Shown here piece by piece: positions 52,463-59,995 of a stretch of 64,000 bases of DNA. Both the position numbers and the translations under genes were made by a program. Under the pieces are notes generated by a model. That model worked only from the letters and a program-made list of their open reading frames with translations. It had not been told where the DNA came from and ran no database searches. Source of the stretch: Thermostichus sp047461615 (GTDB lineage Bacteria > Cyanobacteriota > Cyanobacteriia > Thermostichales > Thermostichaceae); the NCBI RefSeq assembly GCF_047461615.1, contig NZ_JANSHI010000006.1, positions 66,968 to 130,967 on the forward strand, written 5' to 3'. Numbering within the stretch: the stretch's first letter is position 1; every line of letters starts with the position of its first letter.

Positions 52463-52972
52463 ATGGCAAAAGTAGGTCTATTTTTCGGCACTCAAACCGG
52501 AAATACCGAGAGAGCCGCTGAGATGATCCAAAAAGAGCTGGGCGAAGACAATGTAGATTTGATCAACATTGCCGAGGCCACGGTTGAGGACTTTGATAGG
52601 TACGACTACTTAATCATCGGCTGTCCAACTTGGAATATCGGGGAGCTGCAGGCCGATTGGAATGGGTTTTTCCCCTATTTGGATGAAATCGATTTTTCCG
52701 GTAAGACGGTAGCCTATTTTGGAGTTGGGGATCAGTTGGGCTATCCCGACAACTTTCAAGATGCCATGGGGATCCTGGCCCAAAAAATTGCCGAGCGCGG
52801 CGGAAAAAACGTCGGCTCCTGGCCTACAGAAGGCTACGAGTTCAATGAGTCCAAGGGAGTGGTTAACGGCGAGTTTGTCGGCCTTGCTCTGGATGAAGAC
52901 AATCAGCCGGAGCTGACGGAAAAACGAATTAAAGAGTGGACGGCCAAACTCAAAACACTCTTCAATCTGTAA
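52463..52972 (+). CDS. isiB: flavodoxin IsiB
   Basis: Long-chain flavodoxin of 169 aa that replaces ferredoxin as photosystem I electron acceptor when iron is scarce. The FMN phosphate loop is GLFFGTQTGNTERAAEMI. IIGCPTWNIGELQADW supplies the isoalloxazine-stacking Trp, and YFGVGDQLGYPDNFQDA is also typical. GGAG lies four bases before the ATG. It is placed between isiA and the IsiA-PsaL gene with short gaps, consistent with one iron-regulated operon. Confidence 0.96.
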   Translation: MAKVGLFFGTQTGNTERAAEMIQKELGEDNVDLINIAEATVEDFDRYDYLIIGCPTWNIGELQADWNGFFPYLDEIDFSGKTVAYFGVGDQLGYPDNFQDAMGILAQKIAERGGKNVGSWPTEGYEFNESKGVVNGEFVGLALDEDNQPELTEKRIKEWTAKLKTLFNL

Positions 52973-53020
52973 TCTCAAACTCGGCTTCTTAGCTTGTTGT
53001 GGATACTGTGGGAGTTTGTC

Positions 53021-54601
53021 ATGACTGGCGCAGTTCTATCTTCATCGCCTACCTCTGCTGAGGGATCCCCTCAGGTGAGCTGGCTGGCGGGCAATGCTCG
53101 CTTGGTGAATCTGTCCGGAAAGCTGCTGGGGGCCCACGTGGCCCATGCGGGGTTGATCATGCTGTGGGCCGGCGGCATGACTTTGTTTGAGGTGGCCCAC
53201 TGGGATCCGGCTCAGCCCATGGGCAGCCAGGGGCTGATCTTGCTGCCCCATTTGGCCACGTTGGGCATCGGCGTGAATGCAGAGGGGGTGGCCACGGATC
53301 CCTATCCCTTTTTTGTGGTGGGCGTTCTGCACCTGATTGCCTCGGCGGTGCTGGGGGCAGGAGGGATCTTCCACGCCCTTTTGGGGCCGGAGGTGCTGGC
53401 CAAGGGAGAAACCTTTGCCGAGTTTTTCGGCTACGACTGGGAAGACGACGACAAGATGACCACCATCCTGGGGATCCACCTGCTGCTGCTGGGGCTGGGG
53501 GCCTGGTTGCTGGTGGCCAAAGCGCTCTTCTGGGGAGGGCTGTACGATGCTCAACTGGGCCGCGTGCGCGTAGTTACGGATCCCACCCTCAATCCGCTGC
53601 GGATCTTTGCCTACCTGACGCCGCTCATGGGCCAGCAGGGCATGGCCGCCGTGAACAATCTGGAAGATCTGGTGGGAGGGCACATCTATGTCGGCCTGCT
53701 CTGTGTGCTGGGGGGATGGTGGCACATAGCCACACGGCCCTTTGCCTGGGCCAAGCAGGTGCTGATCTACTCGGGCGAAGCCTACCTCTCCTACAGCCTG
53801 GGGGCCCTGGCCTACATGGGCATCTTGGCGGCCTATTTTGTCAGCGTCAACGAGATCGCCTATCCGGTGGCTTTCTACGGGCCGCTGGGGCTGGCTGCCG
53901 ACGAGATGGGTGTGGTGAGCAGCCGCACCTGGTTGGCCACAGCCCACTTTGTCTTGGGGATCCTGTTTTTGGCGGGGCACATCTGGCATGCCATCCGGGC
54001 GCGGGCGGCAGCCAGCGGCTTTGACTTCCAGCACGGGGGCTGGGTGCGAGCCACAGATCCGCAGGTGGGCAACTTGGACACGCCGGTAAACCGGGGCGAT
54101 CTCACCCTGCTGCTGCTGCAAAACCTGCCCATCTACCGGGAGGGCCTCTCTCCTTTTTTGCGCGGCTTGGAGATCGGCATGGCTCATGGGTACTTCCTAG
54201 TGGGGCCGTTTTACAAGTTGAGTCCGCTGCGGAATTCGGAGGAGGCCCTGACGGCAGGGACGCTGGCGACCATCGGCCTGGTGCTGATCCTGACGGTTTG
54301 TCTCTCCATTTACGGACGGGTGTCCTTTCCTCGCTCGCGGCTGGTGGCAGTGGTCAATACCCCCTACGGCGAGGTGGCCTATCCGACGCCGGGCGTGCAA
54401 CTGATGGCCGAATCGCAGGGATCCCCTCAGCCGGTGCGCGTGCCGGCAGGCTCTGAGGATTTGCCGGAAAACTTGCGCACCCGCGCCGGTTGGAGCCAGT
54501 TGGCCGGAGGGTTTCTGGTGGGCGGCGTTGGCGGTGCCCTGTTTGCCTACATGCTCCTGGGCAGCGGCGATGTGGTAGCCCAGATTTTGCCGGGGCTGTA
54601 A
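53021..54601 (+). CDS. IsiA-PsaL fusion, chlorophyll-binding protein
   Basis: A 526-aa protein with two parts. Residues 1-345 are a complete CP43'/IsiA-type antenna (WLAGNARLVNLSGKLLGAHVAHAGLI, MTTILGIHLLLLGLGA, SYSLGALAYMGILAAYFV, TAHFVLGILFLAGHIWHA). Residues about 346-526 are a full PsaL domain (GNLDTPVNRGDLTLLLLQNL, YREGLSPFLRGLEIGMAHGY, FLVGPFYKLSPLRNSEEALTAGTLATIGLVLILTVCLS). PsaL drives photosystem I trimer formation, so the fusion could tether antenna to the PsaL position. The ATG at 53021 follows GGGAG. Such fusions are known in some cyanobacteria. Confidence 0.93.
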   Translation: MTGAVLSSSPTSAEGSPQVSWLAGNARLVNLSGKLLGAHVAHAGLIMLWAGGMTLFEVAHWDPAQPMGSQGLILLPHLATLGIGVNAEGVATDPYPFFVVGVLHLIASAVLGAGGIFHALLGPEVLAKGETFAEFFGYDWEDDDKMTTILGIHLLLLGLGAWLLVAKALFWGGLYDAQLGRVRVVTDPTLNPLRIFAYLTPLMGQQGMAAVNNLEDLVGGHIYVGLLCVLGGWWHIATRPFAWAKQVLIYSGEAYLSYSLGALAYMGILAAYFVSVNEIAYPVAFYGPLGLAADEMGVVSSRTWLATAHFVLGILFLAGHIWHAIRARAAASGFDFQHGGWVRATDPQVGNLDTPVNRGDLTLLLLQNLPIYREGLSPFLRGLEIGMAHGYFLVGPFYKLSPLRNSEEALTAGTLATIGLVLILTVCLSIYGRVSFPRSRLVAVVNTPYGEVAYPTPGVQLMAESQGSPQPVRVPAGSEDLPENLRTRAGWSQLAGGFLVGGVGGALFAYMLLGSGDVVAQILPGL

Positions 54602-54627
54602 AGGAGGGTTGAGGCTTCTCAAAGCAG

Positions 54628-54651
54628 GGAGGGGAGATCCTCATCCCCTCC
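54628..54651 (+). terminator. hairpin after the IsiA-PsaL gene
   Basis: GGAGGGGA - 8-base loop - TCCCCTCC, a perfect 8-bp stem 27 bases after the stop codon. No T-run follows, so it may be an intercistronic RNA structure that stabilises the upstream message rather than a rho-independent terminator. Confidence 0.5.
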
Positions 54652-54763
54652 TCTCTGTCGAGATCTGGCTCTACCTTTTGCCTGCCGGCTTCTGGATCCG
54701 ATAACCCTTTTTTATGAAGCTTTTGTCAGCCAGCAACTTTAATCTTTCGACCGTCGAAATGGG

Positions 54764-54999
54764 ATGGCTAAAATGAGCTTAGGTTCCGCTTCTGCGCCTT
54801 CTTTTGAAGCACTTTATTTGGGCGTTTCTCCCAGTCTAAAGCTTTTCGATCGGCCTCTGTTGGGATCCCTGGGAAAATGTTTCCGTGTAGCCTACTGGGA
54901 GTATCACCAAACCCAGGATGAGCCCTGTAGTTTGGAGACAGTCGTGACGCTGCTATACGAATACCTAAAAGCTTGGGATCGACCGGTACATCTCATCGG
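54764..54999 (+). pseudogene. truncated alpha/beta-hydrolase, isiC-like
   Basis: From ATG at 54764 the frame encodes about 79 residues resembling the N-terminus of the hydrolase found behind isiB in other cyanobacteria (isiC). It reads LGVSPSLKLFDRPLLGSLGK, YWEYHQTQDEPCSLETVVTL and LYEYLKAWDRPVHLIG. At HLIG, where the nucleophile elbow (GHSxGG-like) should begin, the frame runs straight into the first CRISPR repeat at 55000. The catalytic Ser, Asp and His are absent. No continuation was recognised after the array. Position in the isi operon supports the isiC reading, which is partly from memory. Confidence 0.65.
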
Positions 55000-55258
55000 G
55001 TTTCCAATTTCTAGGGATCCCCACAAAGGGGGAACATTCTACTGCGGCCAGGAGGGCCTCTTGAAGGGTTTGGAGCGTTTCCAATTTCTAGGGATCCCCA
55101 CAAAGGGGGAACTGGGAAGAGTTTTACGGTCGGTGGACCTATTATAGGAGTTTCCAATTTCTAGGGATCCCCACAAAGGGGGAACTACGTTTGGCATACG
55201 CCGGATCAACGACGATAAGTGTGTTTCCAATTTCTAGGGATCCCCACAAAGGGGGAAC
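55000..55258 (+). CRISPR. CRISPR array 2 (four identical repeats)
   Basis: Perfect 36-bp repeats at 55000-55035, 55077-55112, 55150-55185 and 55223-55258, identical to those of array 1 and in the same orientation. Spacers are 41, 37 and 37 bp, all different from each other and from array 1. The first repeat begins exactly at the breakpoint of the isiC-like gene, and the last repeat is not degenerate. There is no leader-like AT-rich sequence and no cas gene nearby. Confidence 0.88.
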
Positions 55259-55560
55259 TCTACCCCCATTAAACCCAAGCAGGGCAAGGGATGCAAGACC
55301 CATTTGCGAGGGATCCGAGAAAAAGTTGGCAAAAGGAGCTATGGCGAGGGGGCTTTGGGGCCTGAAAGCCTTGTGGCGCAAGGCGTCGAGGGATCTGACG
55401 AAAGAATCAGCCTTTTGGGGTTTTGGTGGATTGCTCGCAGAGCTGCGGATACCGTTTTCTTGTGCTTTTGGCAACATGAGCCTCAGGGGGCGGTGAGGAG
55501 GGTTCTGACCGAGCTGAAGCGCCTATAGTGGGGGAAGTTCTCCAGCTTCCGTGGCTGTCG

Positions 55561-57531
55561 ATGTCGGATCTCACCCTTACAGAGAAGCTTCTAGCCGGGA
55601 TCCAGGCCCAGCAGGCTGGCGACCTGCGGACAGCGGAAGCCATCTACTCAGAAATTCTGGTGGAGTTTCCAGATCAAGCCGACGCTCTCCATCTGCTGGG
55701 GACGGTGGCCCACGCCAAAGGGGAGGAGGAATGGGCGGCTGCTTTGATTGCCGAGGCCATTGAGCTCAATCCCCGCGTAGCCCTCTATCACCACAACCTG
55801 GGCGTTGTCTATGAGTCTTTGGGGCAACTGGAAAAGGCTCTATCTTGCTATCGGCAAAGCCTGAGCCTCCATCCCAAGGCTTACCTTTCTGCCTTTCAAG
55901 CGGGCAAGATTCTTGTTAACCTAGGCCGCCACGAAGAGGCAATCTCCTTGCTGGGCTCCCTGTTAGAAAATCCAGATCCACTAGCAGGGATCCCTTGGGC
56001 TGAGGTGCATTTTTATCTGGGGATAGCCCATCGCGAGCAAGGGGAACACAGCGCGGCTCTGGATCACCTGGAAAAGGCATGGACTTTGGATCCTAACTTG
56101 GTGCAAGCCCGCTGGCTTTACCATCTCTATCTGCCGGCTATCTATCAGGATGAACAGGAGCTGCACCGCTTTCGCTTGCGCTTTGTAGAGCACCTGGATC
56201 GCCTCATTCAGGAGACGCCCCTAGACACCCCAGAGCAGCGGCGGCTTGCCTTTTTAGGGTCAAGTTGGGGAACGCCTCACCTTCTGCAGTACCAGGGCTA
56301 CGACGACTTGGAGCTGCAGAAGAAATACGCTCAGTTTGTGCAGCGCATTGTGAAAGCCTCCTACCCCGATTGGGAGTATCTCCCCCGGCAAGCCCGGCCA
56401 GGGGATCCCATTCGCGTTGGGTTTGTCTCGGCCTCCATGCGCGCTTGCTCCTACAGCCGCCTTTCTTTGGGGTGGGTGAAGTACTTAAAGGCCAGCTCCA
56501 AGCAGCCTTTCCAGGTGTTTGCCTATCACTTGGATCCCAGAGTTGATTTCCTGACGGAGCAATACCGTCAGCATGCCGATGTCTTCCGCCACATTCCCAC
56601 CGGCTTTGAAGAGGCTGCCCGCCAAATTTTGCAGGATCAGCTGGATGTTTTGGTGTACTTGGAAATTGGCCTTTCTTCTCTTATGTTGCAGCTGGCGTCC
56701 CTGCGGCTAGCCCCCGTCCAATGCTCCACCTGGGCTCATCCCGTTACTTCGGGACTGTCGACCATTGACTACTTTCTCTCCAGCGACCTCATGGAGCCTG
56801 AAAATGGGCAGGCTCACTACAGCGAAACCTTGGTCCGGCTGCCCCACCTGGGTACCTGTTTTGAAAAGCCCGTTTTGCCTCCCCAGAGACGTTACCGCCA
56901 GGACTTTGGTCTGCCTCAAGAGGCCGTTGTCTATCTCACCTGCCAGTATTTGGGCAAGTACCTGCCGCAATACGACTACCTTTTTCCAGCTATTGCTCGG
57001 CAAGTGCCCAGGGCCCAATTTGTCTTCTTGGCCTTGCCCAATGCCGCCATTGGTCAGCGCTTCTGGCAGCGGCTTGCCTCCATCTTTTCCAGCTATGGCC
57101 TTGCGGTGGAAGACCACTGTAGGATCCTGCCCGCCTTGGATCATCAAGACTACCTAGATCTCAATCGCTGCGCGGACATCATGCTGGACTCCTACGGCTG
57201 GTCGGGCGGGATCACCACCCTGGAAGCCATTGCTGCCGGTTTGCCAGTGGTCACCTGCCCTGGCCGGTTCCTGCGGGGCCGCCACACCTACGCCATCCTC
57301 AAAAGAATGGGCCTTGAGCTTCTAATTGCCCCAGACCTCCAGCGCTACGAAGAGCTGGCCGTACAACTGGGAACGGATCCCCAATTTCGGCAGCAAATCG
57401 CTCAGCAACTCCAAGAGCGGCGCGACTTGCTTTTTGAGGATCGAGACTGCGTGGCGGCCTTAGCTCATTTCCTGCGCCAGGCTGTCTGCCAGAAGCTGGC
57501 ATGCCATACTCTCCCTATAGAAGCCTCCTAG
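55561..57531 (+). CDS. TPR protein with O-GlcNAc-transferase-like domain
   Basis: About 656 aa from ATG 55561 (an in-frame GTG lies at 55528). The N-terminal 230 residues are tetratricopeptide repeats (AIYSEILVEFPDQADALHLLGTV, LYHHNLGVVYESLGQLEKALSCYRQSLSLHP). The C-terminal half is a GT41/SPINDLY-like glycosyltransferase: IRVGFVSASMRACSYSRL, APVQCSTWAHPVTSGLSTIDYFLSSD, CRILPALDHQDYLDLNRCADIMLDSYGWSGGITTLEAIAAGLPVVT. Expected to glycosylate proteins with a nucleotide sugar; acceptor unknown. The 55259-55560 stretch before it shows no recognised gene. Confidence 0.85.
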   Translation: MSDLTLTEKLLAGIQAQQAGDLRTAEAIYSEILVEFPDQADALHLLGTVAHAKGEEEWAAALIAEAIELNPRVALYHHNLGVVYESLGQLEKALSCYRQSLSLHPKAYLSAFQAGKILVNLGRHEEAISLLGSLLENPDPLAGIPWAEVHFYLGIAHREQGEHSAALDHLEKAWTLDPNLVQARWLYHLYLPAIYQDEQELHRFRLRFVEHLDRLIQETPLDTPEQRRLAFLGSSWGTPHLLQYQGYDDLELQKKYAQFVQRIVKASYPDWEYLPRQARPGDPIRVGFVSASMRACSYSRLSLGWVKYLKASSKQPFQVFAYHLDPRVDFLTEQYRQHADVFRHIPTGFEEAARQILQDQLDVLVYLEIGLSSLMLQLASLRLAPVQCSTWAHPVTSGLSTIDYFLSSDLMEPENGQAHYSETLVRLPHLGTCFEKPVLPPQRRYRQDFGLPQEAVVYLTCQYLGKYLPQYDYLFPAIARQVPRAQFVFLALPNAAIGQRFWQRLASIFSSYGLAVEDHCRILPALDHQDYLDLNRCADIMLDSYGWSGGITTLEAIAAGLPVVTCPGRFLRGRHTYAILKRMGLELLIAPDLQRYEELAVQLGTDPQFRQQIAQQLQERRDLLFEDRDCVAALAHFLRQAVCQKLACHTLPIEAS

Positions 57532-57574
57532 CCCCCCACAGCAAACCCTTTGGTAGAGTAGTACGGCTACTTCA

Positions 57575-57658
57575 GGGATCGTGGCGGAATGGTAGACGCT
57601 ACGGACTTAAAATCCGTTGTTCCTCAAGAACGTGAGGGTTCGAGTCCCTCCGATCCCA
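57575..57658 (+). tRNA. trnL-UAA: tRNA-Leu (UAA), no intron
   Basis: An 84-base class II tRNA. The acceptor stem is GGGATCG/CGATCCC, with a long variable arm and the T-loop GGTTCGAGTCC. The anticodon loop is CTTAAAA with anticodon TAA at 57608-57610. CCA is not encoded. The group I intron that often splits this gene in cyanobacteria and plastids is absent. Its 3' end touches the stop codon of the opposite-strand glycosyltransferase. Confidence 0.96.
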
Positions 57659-59788
57659 CTAACGCAGCCCTGTTTGCTCTAGCAAGGCAAGTAGATCCGG
57701 AACCGGCACCCAGGCATCCTCCCGGTCTAGCTCTGGGCTAGCCAGCAGGGCCACCAGGGCGGGGTCGCAGGTTGGGGCCACTAGGGGAAAGTAGTTTAGC
57801 CCCACCACCTGGGCAAGGCTCCAGAAGTAGGGGAGCACGGCGTTGCTGGGGAAGATCTCGATGGCAATTGTGCCAGGCTGACAAAAGGCAAGGTTGGTCA
57901 GGCCCGCCCCGTGGATCCCCATGACCGCCTCTGCCCTTTGCATCAAGGCTATCTGTTCGGCTAGGGAAAGGGCTTCCAGTTGCACAGGCACAAAGCCCCA
58001 GGGGCGCAAGGCCTCCAGCACCTCCGCCTCGTTGATGACCCGCCGCCAGCGTGCAGCACGACGGCTAATGTAAACCCGCCGCGGCAACAAGGGATCCGCC
58101 GCCTGCCCCAGAGGAACCAGTTGCTGCAGCACCTTCCAGCCCCTGGGGGTTAGACACCCCACCGGCCCAGCTAGCGAGGGCACAATGAGGTTCTGCGCTT
58201 GCAGATGGGATCCCCCCACCTGCTCGAAGCTTAGAAGGCGTTCTGTGGGGATCCCCAGGGCAGCTAAGCTCTGCACCTGGAAGGGCTTGCCCTGGTAGCC
58301 GTGGAGCAAGATGGGAAGGTCTTTTTCGAGGAAGCCGGCGCGGCGTAGGAGCTCGAGGGCGGGCAGGATGTCCACCATCCAATGGAAGTAGTTGACCGCC
58401 CCCAAGGGTAAGAGGGCAGCAGAGCCCTCCAGCGGAATCGGCGGCGGCAGGTGGGGCAAGTCCAAAATGGGGTGGTGTTCCAGGTGCTCTGACTTCCAGT
58501 CCCAGTCGAGAAACTCCGGCGGCGGCAAGCCGGGGGAGACATCGGCCAGCAACTCCCCCCTACGGGTAAGCACGGCGCTGGCAAAGCTGGCGTAGAGGTG
58601 GCGGGGATAGTGGCCCACGTGCACGGATCCCTGCGGGATCTGGGCCACAAAGGTCTCGGCCAAGGGGATCCGCTGTGAGCGCAGCTTTTGCCCAAGGGCA
58701 GGGTCAGCCGTCGGAGGGGCTTGCAGGTAGAGAACCCCTTCTGGATCCAACACCTGGTAGCTGCCCTCGCCCGTGGCCTGGTGCCACTGCCGGGTGGTGA
58801 GGTAGCCCTGGCTGGGCACGGGCAGGGGGTCGCTGGCCCTGGGCGATGGGCTCTGGCAGGCCGGGGAAGGGGGGGCTGCCTCTGCAGGGATCCAGCGCTG
58901 CCGCCAGAGGCGATACCGCTCTTGCCAAAGCTTGCCCGGGGATCCCTGGAGGGCTTGCTCCAGCTCCAGCCGCAGGAGGCTGTTTCTGCCGCTGCCTTCA
59001 CACCAAGCCTGCAGCCACTGCCGCTCGGCAGCCAGCGCCTGCTGGAACTTCTCCCAAGCTGCCTGGGGGTCGTCCCGCCGCACCTGGGCCTCCGCCCAGT
59101 AGCTGTAGAGCTCCGCTGTCTGGGTGCCCCGCGCCGCTGCCTCCTGAAAGCAGGCCACCGCCTGCTCCAGTTCCCTCAGATCCAGCCAAGCCAGGCCCAT
59201 CTGCACCCAGGGATCCCCCCAGTCTGGCCTTAGCCTCGCTGCCTCCTGGAGAGGGGAGAGCGCCTCCCGCAGCCGGCCCAACTTGAGCAGGGCCAGGCCC
59301 CAGCGCCAAAAGCTTTCCGTGGCTGTTGGATCCCAGCGGCAAGCCTGCTCAAACCACGCTGCTGCTTCTAGCCACAGCCGACGGCGCTCCTGGACTAGGC
59401 CAAGGCGATGGGCGGCCAGGGCCTGCCTAGGTTCTAGCTCGGCGGGAAGGGATCCCTCCACCAGTTGCCGATACAAGGCCGCCGCCTGCGGCCAGTGGCC
59501 TCTTTCCCACAGCCCCTCCGCCAGCTCCTGCAGCCCTTCTGCCCAGCAGCGGCTAGCTTCTAGCTCGCCCAGGCCTTTTCCCATTAGCAGCGCCACCCCT
59601 TCCTGCCAGGTAAGCTGGGCTTCCAGCTCTCGCCCCAGGAGCAGGTAGGCGGCTCCCAACCACCAGTAGAGCAGGGGATGCTGGGATCCCTGCTCCAACT
59701 GCTGCAACAGCTCTTGGGCAACCGACTCGTAGGATCCCTGCTCCCAATGGCTCCGGAGAGGGTCCTGGACAAGAGGGGTAGAGGCCAT
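57659..59788 (-). CDS. TPR protein with GT61-type glycosyltransferase domain
   Basis: A 709-aa protein. Residues 1-290 are TPR-like helical repeats (WYWLGAAYLLLG-type units; FWRWGLALLKLGRLREALSPLQEAARLRP). Residues about 330-705 are a GT61/DUF563 domain: GAVNYFHWMVDILPALELLRRAG, RVYISRRAARWRRVINEAEV and GIHGAGLTNLAFCQPGTIAIEIFP. GT61 enzymes add xylose or GlcNAc to proteins or glycans; the substrate here is open. It converges with the TPR-GT41-like gene across the tRNA, suggesting a shared glycosylation locus. Its stop is flush against the tRNA. Confidence 0.85.
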   Translation of the reverse strand: MASTPLVQDPLRSHWEQGSYESVAQELLQQLEQGSQHPLLYWWLGAAYLLLGRELEAQLTWQEGVALLMGKGLGELEASRCWAEGLQELAEGLWERGHWPQAAALYRQLVEGSLPAELEPRQALAAHRLGLVQERRRLWLEAAAWFEQACRWDPTATESFWRWGLALLKLGRLREALSPLQEAARLRPDWGDPWVQMGLAWLDLRELEQAVACFQEAAARGTQTAELYSYWAEAQVRRDDPQAAWEKFQQALAAERQWLQAWCEGSGRNSLLRLELEQALQGSPGKLWQERYRLWRQRWIPAEAAPPSPACQSPSPRASDPLPVPSQGYLTTRQWHQATGEGSYQVLDPEGVLYLQAPPTADPALGQKLRSQRIPLAETFVAQIPQGSVHVGHYPRHLYASFASAVLTRRGELLADVSPGLPPPEFLDWDWKSEHLEHHPILDLPHLPPPIPLEGSAALLPLGAVNYFHWMVDILPALELLRRAGFLEKDLPILLHGYQGKPFQVQSLAALGIPTERLLSFEQVGGSHLQAQNLIVPSLAGPVGCLTPRGWKVLQQLVPLGQAADPLLPRRVYISRRAARWRRVINEAEVLEALRPWGFVPVQLEALSLAEQIALMQRAEAVMGIHGAGLTNLAFCQPGTIAIEIFPSNAVLPYFWSLAQVVGLNYFPLVAPTCDPALVALLASPELDREDAWVPVPDLLALLEQTGLR

Positions 59789-59995
59789 GGCTTTTGCTGA
59801 GAAGGGAGCTGAGCAGGAGTGTTACAAACTGCAACAACCTCCCCACTCCGGGCGCATCCCCCTAGTATTCTAGGCTTGGCTTCTCCCTCAGGGGTCCGGC
59901 GTCCCTACTTCCTCGACGGCAAGAGGGGGGTGGAGCAGGGCTCATAGTTTTGGTTGGAAACTTTTCGGTAATCGATAAGCGGAGTTTAAGAATCG

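Noticed and set aside
54764..55147. Single 127-codon protein reading through the first repeats of array 2
   Set aside because: Residues after HLIG are translations of the CRISPR repeat (FPISRDPHKGG) and spacer; only the first 79 codons resemble a protein family.
55191..55530. Short open frames after array 2 as the missing half of the isiC-like hydrolase
   Set aside because: None contains a nucleophile elbow or catalytic His pattern, and one starts inside the repeat. No homology could be seen.
59868..59884. CCTAG-TATT-CTAGG inverted repeat upstream of apcE as an operator
   Set aside because: Arms of five bases are too short to distinguish from chance, and no promoter elements could be aligned to it.
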